Positions 1 through 5,879 of a stretch of 8,755 nt of DNA are shown here, piece by piece. This DNA is from Candidatus Woesearchaeota archaeon. GTDB lineage: Archaea > Nanobdellota > Nanobdellia > Woesearchaeales > 21-14-0-10-32-9. A program made the translations under genes and the position numbers. The stretch is from NCBI GenBank assembly GCA_003560545.1, contig PWLK01000085.1:1-8755 (forward strand). The letters are read 5' to 3'. Under the pieces are notes generated by a model that searched no databases, was not told the DNA's origin, and worked only from the letters and a program-made list of their open reading frames with translations. The first letter of the stretch is position 1. Each line of letters opens with the position of its first letter.

Positions 1-354
1 CCATCCTTTTTTTTCTGTGAACCACAAAGGATTTGCGAAGTGGTGCAGAACCAGGAATAAGTCGATTTTGTTTTCTTTTAGGTATTGGAACATTTCCTGA
101 TATTTTTCTACTGCTTTTGTTTCAAGTTCGGAATACGGCGAGCTTTGGAGTTTGGACCAGTCCACAGAACACCTGTATGCGTTTACGCCCAGATCTTTTA
201 TTAATGAATAGTCTTCTTTCCAGTGTTTTAGGTGTTCAGCGTTTCTGTCAAGTACTGATCCGTCTTTGGCTTGTAGGCCTTTCCAGTCGTGTTCCCCGGA
301 TTCTTCTATTTGCAAAGAGGATGTTCCAACGCCAAACACAAAATCTTTTATCAT
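1..354 (-). CDS. Glycoside hydrolase family 1 (beta-glycosidase), N-terminal 118 residues, partial
   Basis: The minus strand reads without a stop from ATG at 354 to the window edge, so the rest of the gene lies to the left. The N-terminus FVFGVGTSSLQIE matches the GH1 opening that binds the sugar at the -1 subsite (the Q and E region). It is followed by HWKEDYSLIKDLGVNAYRCS, the usual GH1 segment before the first barrel helices, and by LHHFANPLWFTEKKGW near residues 102-118, the conserved HHF-x-x-P-x-W block. Both catalytic glutamates lie further C-terminal and are not seen. GH1 enzymes hydrolyse beta-linked glucosides or galactosides, normally in the cytoplasm; the substrate cannot be told here. 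A GTG sits directly before the ATG, but an A/T-rich TATA-like box at 375-384 lies about 26 bases upstream of the ATG, which suits a leaderless start. The gene diverges from the tRNA gene. Confidence 0.92.
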   Translation of the reverse strand, partial: MIKDFVFGVGTSSLQIEESGEHDWKGLQAKDGSVLDRNAEHLKHWKEDYSLIKDLGVNAYRCSVDWSKLQSSPYSELETKAVEKYQEMFQYLKENKIDLFLVLHHFANPLWFTEKKGW

Positions 355-373
355 CACTAATAAGAAACAACTT

Positions 374-384
374 CTTTTTTTATG
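374..384 (-). promoter_or_regulatory. TATA-like box for the GH1 gene
   Basis: On the minus strand CATAAAAAAAG is centred about 26 bases before the ATG at 354, the archaeal TATA spacing for a leaderless transcript. The box is weak because the A-run lacks the usual alternation. Confidence 0.4.
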
Positions 385-395
385 GTTTTCGCTTT

Positions 396-405
396 CTTTA
401 AAAAC
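396..405 (+). promoter_or_regulatory. TATA box of the tRNA-Val gene
   Basis: CTTTAAAAAC ends about 24 bases before the first base of the tRNA. This fits an archaeal TATA box firing at or just before the mature 5' end. It lies back to back with the promoter of the divergent GH1 gene. Confidence 0.6.
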
Positions 406-428
406 TGGAAGGGTTTACCTGGCTCTGC

Positions 429-501
429 GGGCTTGTGGTCTAGTGGCTATGACGTCGCCTTCACATGGCGAAGGTCTCCGGTTCGAGTCCGGACAAGCCC
501 A
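429..501 (+). tRNA. tRNA-Val (anticodon CAC)
   Basis: A complete 73-base cloverleaf can be drawn. The acceptor is GGGCTTG (429-435) with CAAGCCC (494-500), discriminator A501. The D stem is GTC/GAC (438-440 and 451-453) with GG in the loop. The anticodon stem is TCGCC/GGCGA (455-459 and 467-471) around loop TTCACAT, anticodon CAC at 462-464. The variable loop has five bases, and the T stem TCCGG/CCGGA (477-481 and 489-493) closes loop TTCGAGT. CAC reads the valine codon GUG. No CCA is encoded (TAA follows A501), so CCA must be added after transcription. There is no intron. Every stem pairs perfectly. Confidence 0.97.
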
Positions 502-535
502 TAATACCACTATAAAGTAATGAAAAAACGAAATA

Positions 536-545
536 TTTATATATT
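536..545 (+). promoter_or_regulatory. TATA box of the unknown gene at 569
   Basis: TTTATATATT lies 24-33 bases upstream of ATG 569. It is only about 10 bases from the in-frame GTG at 548, so a transcript driven by it would start after that GTG. This decides in favour of the ATG. Confidence 0.55.
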
Positions 546-568
546 TTGTGCGTATCCTGGAAGACAAG

Positions 569-1225
569 ATGAAAAGAAAAAATCCTTTTGATAATGGAAT
601 AATTTATTTTAACAATTTTTTAAGAGATCGCTCCATATTCTCCCCTTCATCTCCTTCATTACAAGGTATGGAGTATAAACGTGTATTAGAAAATGGGGGG
701 ATAGACGTTGCTTTCAATGAAGCACTATCATTATCAAGCGTTGTCATTAGAGGTAGGCCATTTACTTCTCTATTATACACTGGCGAATTTGGCGAACAAA
801 AAAACATAATAACTGTTGATTCTCCTAATATCTTAAAGTCTTTTGAAGAAATATCTAATTATTTTTTGCAATCTGTGCAAGAAGAGAAAACAATTGACGA
901 CTTAATAAAACATCCTTCCTCGATGATCATAGAAGAGGGAAAGCCTTTGGAGGAGTCAGGCCATTTATTAGACAGGTTCCTTGGAAACGGGTATTTTTTC
1001 CTTTCTAACAAAGGATCTTCTAAAGAGCCTGCTTACAAGAATCCTGGGGTTATAGAATGCATTGTATATAAAGATGCAAGCATTTTGCCCGAAAAATCTG
1101 GTGATGGAGTGGTAAACAAGGTTGGGTATAGAGGTAGAAACTCTGAAATAATTACTAGTGGTTCAGATAAGGGGTTTTACGAATCGCTAAGCAAGCTAAA
1201 TGATAAGTTGAAGCAATCACTATGA
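569..1225 (+). CDS. Hypothetical protein of unknown function, 218 aa
   Basis: I do not recognise a family. The reading frame is open from GTG 548, but ATG 569 is preferred because the TATA box at 536-545 sits at leaderless distance from it. The protein looks soluble: no signal peptide, no clear membrane segment and no metal-binding cluster is visible, and there are only scattered hydrophobic stretches such as SLSSVVIRG. The middle (EEISNYFLQSVQEEKTIDDLIKH) is probably helical. The C-terminal third is rich in G and S, with GDGVVNKVGYRGRNSEIITS, and could be a beta-rich fold. Hand-counted lines give 27-43 % G+C, against 42-55 % in rfcL just downstream, and the gene follows a tRNA. Transfer is therefore possible, although no integrase or att repeat is visible. 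It could be a lineage-specific gene or a divergent member of a known family. Confidence 0.75.
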   Translation: MKRKNPFDNGIIYFNNFLRDRSIFSPSSPSLQGMEYKRVLENGGIDVAFNEALSLSSVVIRGRPFTSLLYTGEFGEQKNIITVDSPNILKSFEEISNYFLQSVQEEKTIDDLIKHPSSMIIEEGKPLEESGHLLDRFLGNGYFFLSNKGSSKEPAYKNPGVIECIVYKDASILPEKSGDGVVNKVGYRGRNSEIITSGSDKGFYESLSKLNDKLKQSL

Positions 1226-1235
1226 ATTGCAAAAA

Positions 1236-1246
1236 CTTATAATAAC
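1236..1246 (+). promoter_or_regulatory. TATA box of rfcL
   Basis: CTTATAATAAC is centred about 26 bases before ATG 1267. There is no Shine-Dalgarno sequence between it and the start, so a leaderless mRNA is expected. Confidence 0.6.
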
Positions 1247-1266
1247 AAGATACTTTTCCTTAAAGC

Positions 1267-2460
1267 ATGCAGCCCTGGATCAAAAAACATTCTCCAAAAT
1301 CCCTCAAAGGAGTATTTGGGCATGAAAAAGAAAAGCAAAAGCTAAAGCAATTAATAGAGAAAAACACTAAGCCAATATTGCTCTACGGTGGTACCGGTAA
1401 CGGGAAAACATCTTCTGTCCACGCTTTATCCAAAGAATTAGGCCTTGAACTCGTAGAGGTTAACGCTTCAGACACGAGGAACGCTGCCGCGATACAGGAA
1501 AGGATTGGAGGTGCTATAAACCAAGGCTCATTATTCGGGACAAGCAAGATCATACTGATAGATGAAGTTGAAGGCCTCTCAGGGACAAAAGACCGGGGGG
1601 GAATACCAGCCGTTGCAAAGCTAATCGCGAAAAGCACTTTCCCTGTTGTAATAATAGGGGTTGATGCTTACGAGCAGAAATTAAAAGAACTAAGAAAGAA
1701 ATCAGAACTAGTGCATTTCAAGCCATTAGAATATGAAGAGATAACATCTTTGCTTAAAAAAATCTGTGAGGAAGAAAGCATTGAGGCAGAAGAAGACGCG
1801 TTAAGGCATATAGCGAGAGCAGCGGGAGGAGATGCTAGGGCTGCGATTAACGATTTGCAGTCCTCCGCGGCGGATACGAAGATAACACTTGAATCCGTGA
1901 AATGGACTGGCGAAAGAGATGTAACTGCTAAGATGCAGGATGCCTTGAAAATAGTTTTCAAGACAAAAAACCCTGGCACCGCGTTAAAGGCTTATGATGA
2001 TGTCGATGAAGATATAGATAAAATATTCTTGTGGGTTGAAGAAAACCTTCCAAGGGAATACACAAAGCCAAAAGATCTTGCACGAGGGTTTGACAATTTA
2101 TCCCTTGCCAATGTTTTCTTTGGAAGGATTAGGAAGTGGCAGTACTATCGGTTCTACGTTTACTGCTATGCTTTGCTCTCAGCAGGAATAGCTCTCTCCA
2201 AAGAAGAAAAATATTCTTCTCATGTTGAGTACAGGCCTACTACTAAGCTGTTGAAGATCTGGATGGCTAATCAGAAGAACGCTAAGAGGAAAGGCATCGC
2301 GCAGAAGATAGCTTTAGCAACTCATATGTCTTCTTACAGGGCTTTCCATGACGCTGTTCCTTTCATAGCTGTGTTGTCCAGGAAAAAAGAAAGCCAAGTC
2401 AGGGAGTTCTTTGATTTTAACACGGAAGAAATGGTTTGGCTTAAAAATTTAAGAAAATAA
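1267..2460 (+). CDS. rfcL: Replication factor C large subunit (clamp loader), 397 aa
   Basis: RfcL is the large subunit of the archaeal clamp loader, which uses ATP with the small subunit RfcS to open PCNA and place it on primer-template DNA. The N-terminus PWIKKHSPKSLKGVFGHE is the RFC box II region. Walker A is GGTGNGKT (residues 41-48) and Walker B is ILIDE (96-100). The sensor-2 block GGDARAAINDLQ (187-198) carries Arg191. The collar domain fills the C-terminal half. At the sensor-1 position the family asparagine is replaced: the segment reads IIGVDAY (129-135), with Val132 where Asn is expected. Walker A starts GGTG instead of the commoner GPPG. The protein is at the short end for the family and stops at FDFNTEEMVWLKNLRK with no lysine-rich tail and no clear PCNA-binding PIP box. 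No rfcS gene is in the window. The gene converges on dnaG with a 17-base gap. Confidence 0.93.
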   Translation: MQPWIKKHSPKSLKGVFGHEKEKQKLKQLIEKNTKPILLYGGTGNGKTSSVHALSKELGLELVEVNASDTRNAAAIQERIGGAINQGSLFGTSKIILIDEVEGLSGTKDRGGIPAVAKLIAKSTFPVVIIGVDAYEQKLKELRKKSELVHFKPLEYEEITSLLKKICEEESIEAEEDALRHIARAAGGDARAAINDLQSSAADTKITLESVKWTGERDVTAKMQDALKIVFKTKNPGTALKAYDDVDEDIDKIFLWVEENLPREYTKPKDLARGFDNLSLANVFFGRIRKWQYYRFYVYCYALLSAGIALSKEEKYSSHVEYRPTTKLLKIWMANQKNAKRKGIAQKIALATHMSSYRAFHDAVPFIAVLSRKKESQVREFFDFNTEEMVWLKNLRK

Positions 2461-2466
2461 AAAAAA
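2454..2466 (-). terminator. Poly-T terminator of dnaG in the convergent gap
   Basis: On the minus strand, 12 bases after the dnaG stop, there is a run of eight T followed by A and four T. Archaeal RNA polymerase terminates at such T-runs without needing a hairpin. The 17-base gap to rfcL leaves the tract overlapping the last rfcL codons. For rfcL itself the plus strand has a shorter five-T run at 2474-2478. Confidence 0.5.
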
Positions 2467-2477
2467 GTAAAGTGTTT

Positions 2478-3716
2478 TTATTGCAGGTTATCAGATGTGT
2501 ATATAACTACGCTGTTCGTGTTCTTCGTTTTTGTGTCCATCGCTATAAGGTAGTTTATGTTGGCTCTTTCAGCGACGCTTATCAGGTCCTTGTCAATTAC
2601 TCCGTCGAATACGACTGCGTAGATGCCGCTTGCTATGCTTTTAATAGTGCTCTGCAATTCAGTTATAGGTACTTTGCCGAGGATGCTTAGCTTGTTGTCT
2701 AATATGTATGCTCCCCTGGTCCCTATGAGGTCTTCAAGCATTGATGCAAACTTAGATTTTTCTTGTTGTGTTGCGTGCTTTACCTGCTGTCTTTGCTGCG
2801 TTCTTTGTTGCTGGTACTGAGGCTTTTGCTGAGGCCTTCTCTGGTCTCTTCGGTCATCTCTTTGCTGCGTTCTTTGTTGTCCGCCTCCGAACTCCATTTT
2901 TGCCTGTTCAGCTGTAATCCTTGCACGCAGGGCTTTATGGATTTCCTTTTTTGTAAGTTCTTCCACTTCCTTGCCGTCCGGTGCTTTTGTTACGTAGTCT
3001 ATTTCGGCTGATGAAAGAAGTTCTTGCACTATTAGCTGTCCGCCTCTATCTCCGTCTACGAATACTGTAAGTGTTTTTTCCTTGCCGAGATCTATTACTG
3101 TTTGCGGGATGCTTGTACCGTTCATTCCTATCACGTTTTTAAACCCGTGCTTTAACAGGTTCAAGGCATCAGCTCTTCCTTCTACTACTATTACTTCGTC
3201 ACTTTCGTCTACTGCTGGTCCTGCTGCTAGTTTTTCCCTGCCGTATTCTCTTATTTCCATCATCCTGACGGAGTATGCAACTTCATCGCTTAACTCTTGG
3301 GAGTCTGGCATGCTTGTTTCCATTAAGCTTTTGAGAAGTTCTTTCGCTCTTTCTATTACTGCTTGTCTTTTGCTTATGCGTACGTCTTCTATGTTTTTAA
3401 CGGTTACTCTTGCGTTGCATGGGCCTATTCTTTGTATTATTTCTATTGCTGCGCCTACTATGCTTGTTTCTGCTTTGTCTAGGCTGCTCGGGATGATTAT
3501 TTCCCCGTTTGTTTTTCCGCCTTTTGTGTCAAGGTTTACTTCTATCCTGCCTATTCTTCCTGATTTTTGGAGTTCTCTTAGTTCCAGGTCTGCTCCTAGG
3601 AGTCCTTCTGTTTGTCCGAATATTGCTCCTATTACGTCAGGCCTGTCTACCACTCCGTCTATCTGGATGTTTGCATGAACGATGTATTTTGCTGCTGCCT
3701 GCGCTATTTTTGCCAT
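2478..3716 (-). CDS. dnaG: Archaeal DnaG-like protein (TOPRIM primase / exosome subunit), 412 aa
   Basis: The protein begins AKIAQAAAKYIVHANIQIDG and contains VIGAIFGQTEGLLG (28-41), the conserved N-terminal block of archaeal DnaG. The TOPRIM domain spans about residues 173-245. Its acidic residues are visible: Glu179 in VVEGRADAL, and Asp221 and Asp223 in VDGDRGG. A polar linker rich in Q and R runs from 277 to about 320 and contains the heptapeptide QQRTQQR twice, 23 codons apart. A conserved C-terminal domain follows (about 323-412). From knowledge of the family, archaeal DnaG can make short primers in vitro, but it is chiefly a stable subunit of the RNA exosome that favours adenine-rich RNA; the true replicative primase is PriSL. 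The ATG at 3716 is supported by an AGGAGG site eight bases upstream. Confidence 0.95.
   Translation of the reverse strand: MAKIAQAAAKYIVHANIQIDGVVDRPDVIGAIFGQTEGLLGADLELRELQKSGRIGRIEVNLDTKGGKTNGEIIIPSSLDKAETSIVGAAIEIIQRIGPCNARVTVKNIEDVRISKRQAVIERAKELLKSLMETSMPDSQELSDEVAYSVRMMEIREYGREKLAAGPAVDESDEVIVVEGRADALNLLKHGFKNVIGMNGTSIPQTVIDLGKEKTLTVFVDGDRGGQLIVQELLSSAEIDYVTKAPDGKEVEELTKKEIHKALRARITAEQAKMEFGGGQQRTQQRDDRRDQRRPQQKPQYQQQRTQQRQQVKHATQQEKSKFASMLEDLIGTRGAYILDNKLSILGKVPITELQSTIKSIASGIYAVVFDGVIDKDLISVAERANINYLIAMDTKTKNTNSVVIYTSDNLQ
2790..2879 (-). repeat. In-frame 21-bp direct repeat in the dnaG linker
   Basis: Two exact 21-bp copies lie at 2790-2810 and 2859-2879, 69 bases apart. Each encodes QQRTQQR. 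The repeat keeps the reading frame and lies wholly in the low-complexity linker, so copy-number change there would lengthen or shorten the linker without breaking the protein. Confidence 0.85.
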
Positions 3717-3940
3717 TGTAATTTCCTCCTATTTTTTTTCTTGCTGTCGTTAGTCTCATGCCTATAGCCACAAACTATTTCTAGAACAAATTGCTTTTAA
3801 TTAGTGTGTTGTATTCGTCTCTGTATGTGTTCTTCGCTTTTCACGATGATTTTATGATTGTACATTTTCTTGTGATTTTGCTTGGATTGGTAACCACAAC
3901 TTTGTTCTATTATTGAAGTATATTTGTGACTGTGAATTGT
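3717..3940 (-). other. dnaG upstream region, no protein gene supported
   Basis: This AT-rich stretch separates the structured RNA candidate from dnaG. Besides the Shine-Dalgarno site it has a possible TATA-like ACTAATTAAAAG near 3794-3805 on the minus strand, which would give a dnaG leader of roughly 55 bases. A 22-codon frame at 3797-3865 has no ribosome site and is not called. If dnaG is instead driven only from the TATA box at 4038-4045, its leader would be about 300 bases and would include the folded element. Confidence 0.4.
3725..3730 (-). promoter_or_regulatory. Shine-Dalgarno site of dnaG
   Basis: AGGAGG on the minus strand is eight bases before ATG 3716. It is the best ribosome binding site in the window and shows that dnaG, unlike most neighbours, has a leadered mRNA. 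Confidence 0.8.
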
Positions 3941-4015
3941 GGCCCGATACACTAACTCCCAAGCTCATTGCTCGGCTTTCGCCTTGAGCTCCATTGAGTA
4001 CTCTCGTGTCGGGCT
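3941..4015 (-). ncRNA. Candidate structured non-coding RNA upstream of dnaG
   Basis: Read on the minus strand, GCCCGA (4014-4009) pairs with TCGGGC (3947-3942) to close a hairpin of about 73 bases. Inside are ACTC/GAGT (3999-3996 with 3958-3955), AGCTCA/TGAGCT (3990-3985 with 3967-3962) and GGC-GAAA-GCC (3983-3974) with a GNRA tetraloop. GCTC (3989-3986) could instead pair with GAGC (3973-3970) across an AA bulge, so two mutually exclusive upper stems exist. The segment is GC-rich in an AT-rich gap, and its first base falls about 26 bases after a TATA box (4038-4045). An ACA follows one base after the closing stem, as in single-hairpin H/ACA guide RNAs, but I see no clean kink-turn. It may be an independent small RNA or the 5' part of a long dnaG leader. 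The structure is direct observation; the class is unknown. Confidence 0.5.
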
Positions 4016-4037
4016 TGTGTGTAGTATTATGGTTTTC

Positions 4038-4045
4038 TATTTAAA
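4038..4045 (-). promoter_or_regulatory. TATA box of the structured RNA / dnaG transcript
   Basis: TTTAAATA on the minus strand is centred about 26 bases before the first base of the closing stem at 4014-4015. This supports a transcript that begins exactly with the folded element. Confidence 0.55.
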
Positions 4046-4061
4046 TTGTTTGGTTAAAAAT

Positions 4062-4081
4062 TATTTTCTATATAGAAAATA
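4062..4081 (-). promoter_or_regulatory. Perfect 20-bp palindrome upstream of the TATA box
   Basis: The half-site TATTTTCTAT is followed directly by its exact reverse complement with no spacer. It ends 16 bases upstream of the TATA box at 4038-4045, a usual place for a dimeric regulator to act on an archaeal promoter. It could also be chance in AT-rich DNA, or a weak hairpin after the terminator of the gene ending at 4154. Confidence 0.4.
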
Positions 4082-4121
4082 TTTTATTTCTCAATAAACT
4101 TCAATATAGCAAATAATTGTG

Positions 4122-4153
4122 TTTCAAAAAAACCAAAAAACCAAAAAGAAAAC
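4122..4153 (-). terminator. T-rich terminator of the parvulin-thioredoxin gene
   Basis: Directly after the TGA stop (4156-4154) the minus strand has T-runs of four, five, six and seven separated by C or GG. Such repeated T-tracts are the intrinsic termination signal of archaeal RNA polymerase. Confidence 0.7.
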
Positions 4154-5740
4154 TCAATAATCACAACCACTAATGCCTGCTAAGGCATTCAAAGTCCTCA
4201 TACCTCTGTACTTCTCCCCATCAATAACCCAAGTAGGAAAAGAACTAATCTCATACTCCCTGCACAACTCAGGCCTCGCATCATCCATATCAGGATCGCA
4301 CTCCACCACATCGATAAACCTAATGTGATCGCCGAACATCTCAATCTGATCATCACAATAAGGACACCAATAAACCTTGAACAACTGAGCATCCAAGTCC
4401 CCCAAGCACCTTGCAAGATTCATCTTCCTAGCCTCATCAGTATCCTCAACTTCTCTCACAGGAACATTGTTACTATTCCTCGCAACACTAGCCGAAACAA
4501 GAGACTCATCCTCAGTATAAATCTCAATGATAGACTCCCTTCTGAGCTCAGCCACCAAGTCCTGGTACTCCCCAACAAGCTTTTCCTGAGCCATGAAAGC
4601 TGTTAAATCAGCTTCAATATCCTCAAATCCTAATTGATCTCCTTCAATATCAGAAACCTTGTACATAACATGGTATCCGAACTGAGTCCTCACATTCCTA
4701 ATCTCCCCTGGCTCCATGTCAAACCCTGCTTCCAAGAACTCAGGAACCAAAGGATCCTGCAAGCTATAATTATACTCCCCGCACGTCTCCGCGCTCGCCA
4801 CATCATCAGTGTACTCCCTGACCAAGTCACAGAAATTACCCTTATCATCATCTATCAAGCCCATAACCCTTTCAGCTTCTTCAAGAGCTTCCTCATCAGT
4901 CCTCCCCTCAACCCCTATAAGAATGTGCCTGACCTGCACACTATCAGGAATCCCGAATTGCTCTGGGAAAGCATCGTAATACGCCCTAACCTCCTCGCCT
5001 GTAGGCTCGCTTAACTCTTCCAACTCCTCCTCTACAAGCAAAGTAATCAAAAGCCTGTCCTTGTTAAAAGTGATAAAATCCTCGTATTCAACACCCATAA
5101 GCATAAGGTTTTCCATTAACTCATCCCTGGTAAGCTGATTCTCCAAGAGTAAGTCCTCCATATCCCGCTCCACTTCCTGCCTTGTCACGCTGAGACCTTG
5201 CTCTTCCGCGTACTGAGATAGAAGCCTTTCCTCAATCATCTGGTTCAAAGTTTCATCTCTCGTTATGTCTGGATCAACAGTATGCCTTAAAAAATTGTGC
5301 CTGCTCTCCAAATCAGCCATGTAAATAGGATCATTATTAACCATTGCGGCAAGCCTTTCAGCATCAGAAGGAAGCCCTGTGGAAAAGAAAAGATATGCCA
5401 GAACAGCTATGGCAACAATAACCAAAGATATCAAAGTAATAGGAATCCAGCTAACCTTCTTCTTTTTCGTCTTACTCTTAGATGTTTTCTTCACAGCTTT
5501 TTTCTTAGCAACTTTTTTCTTTGACGCACCCGCTTTTTTCTTAACAGTTTTCTTAGCTTTCTTCCCGGCAGGAGCTGCCTTTACAGCAGGCTTTTCTTCT
5601 GCCACTTCTTTCTTCACTTCTTCAACTGGCTCTTCCTTTTTTACAGGCTCATCATCAATAGAAACAGGCTCGTAGCCGTTGTTCAGGCCCACGGTTAATT
5701 CGTCAACATCCCTAAATCCTTCTTTATCCAAAAAGACCAC
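4154..5740 (-). CDS. Membrane-anchored SurA/PpiC-like peptidyl-prolyl isomerase fused to a thioredoxin-like CPYC domain, 528 aa
   Basis: Residues 1-50 are acidic and polar. Residues 60-95 are a K/A-rich tail (KKKAGASKKKVAKKKAVKK) like that of histone H1, and one membrane helix spans about 99-119. The lysines put the N-terminus in the cytoplasm and the rest outside. Residues 126-245 resemble the SurA N-terminal chaperone helices. Residues 268-363 are a parvulin domain: QVRHILIG with His272, the pair Cys304/Cys320, and FGYHVMYKV with His357. The C-terminal domain has the redox motif YWCPYCDDQ (Cys459/Cys462) and FPTW with the cis-proline 502, plus Cys481, Cys493 and Cys526. This pattern resembles the thioredoxin domains linked to VKOR-type oxidation. 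I infer a factor that isomerises prolines and forms or shuffles disulfides in exported proteins. The start is GTG with no Shine-Dalgarno site, about 20 bases after the expected transcription start. Confidence 0.88.
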   Translation of the reverse strand: MVFLDKEGFRDVDELTVGLNNGYEPVSIDDEPVKKEEPVEEVKKEVAEEKPAVKAAPAGKKAKKTVKKKAGASKKKVAKKKAVKKTSKSKTKKKKVSWIPITLISLVIVAIAVLAYLFFSTGLPSDAERLAAMVNNDPIYMADLESRHNFLRHTVDPDITRDETLNQMIEERLLSQYAEEQGLSVTRQEVERDMEDLLLENQLTRDELMENLMLMGVEYEDFITFNKDRLLITLLVEEELEELSEPTGEEVRAYYDAFPEQFGIPDSVQVRHILIGVEGRTDEEALEEAERVMGLIDDDKGNFCDLVREYTDDVASAETCGEYNYSLQDPLVPEFLEAGFDMEPGEIRNVRTQFGYHVMYKVSDIEGDQLGFEDIEADLTAFMAQEKLVGEYQDLVAELRRESIIEIYTEDESLVSASVARNSNNVPVREVEDTDEARKMNLARCLGDLDAQLFKVYWCPYCDDQIEMFGDHIRFIDVVECDPDMDDARPELCREYEISSFPTWVIDGEKYRGMRTLNALAGISGCDY

Positions 5741-5784
5741 CCTTTAATAATTATTTTTTGTTATTGTTCAGAGGAAACCACGGG

Positions 5785-5794
5785 TTTTTAAAAT
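5785..5794 (-). promoter_or_regulatory. TATA box of the parvulin-thioredoxin gene
   Basis: ATTTTAAAAA on the minus strand would start transcription near 5763, leaving a leader of about 22 bases before GTG 5740. It lies in the 139-base divergent gap shared with the GHKL ATPase gene. Confidence 0.4.
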
Positions 5795-5849
5795 TATCGT
5801 AATACACATATGAAAAATAACCATTTTATGGTGGTAAAAAACGAAAGCT

Positions 5850-5858
5850 TTTTATATT
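5850..5858 (+). promoter_or_regulatory. TATA box of the GHKL ATPase gene
   Basis: TTTTATATT is centred about 26 bases before ATG 5880. No Shine-Dalgarno sequence intervenes, so the mRNA is expected to be leaderless. Confidence 0.6.
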
Positions 5859-5879
5859 CTGGCGTATAATAACTAAAAT

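Noticed and set aside
33..401. Plus-strand open frame of 122 codons
   Set aside because: It lies opposite the clear GH1 reading frame, has a low-complexity hydrophobic translation, and runs towards the tRNA promoter.
429..501. tRNA gene as an attachment site of an integrated element
   Set aside because: No second copy of its 3' end and no integrase gene is visible in the window.
548..568. GTG start seven codons upstream for the unknown gene
   Set aside because: The TATA box at 536-545 overlaps the region just before it, so the mRNA from that promoter would begin after the GTG.
3082..3678. Plus-strand open frame of 198 codons opposite dnaG
   Set aside because: It is the antisense of a strongly conserved gene, rich in S, L and P as expected for such a shadow, and has no promoter or ribosome site.
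3797..3865. 22-codon frame on the minus strand in the dnaG leader
   Set aside because: There is no Shine-Dalgarno site, no recognisable peptide, and the length is expected by chance.
3941..4015. SRP 7S RNA or a tRNA on the minus strand
   Set aside because: The GNRA-capped stem with UCAAG and GAGCAA nearby faintly recalls SRP helix 8, but the internal loop does not match, and the partner helices and about 300-base length are missing. A tRNA reading fails because there is no T arm.
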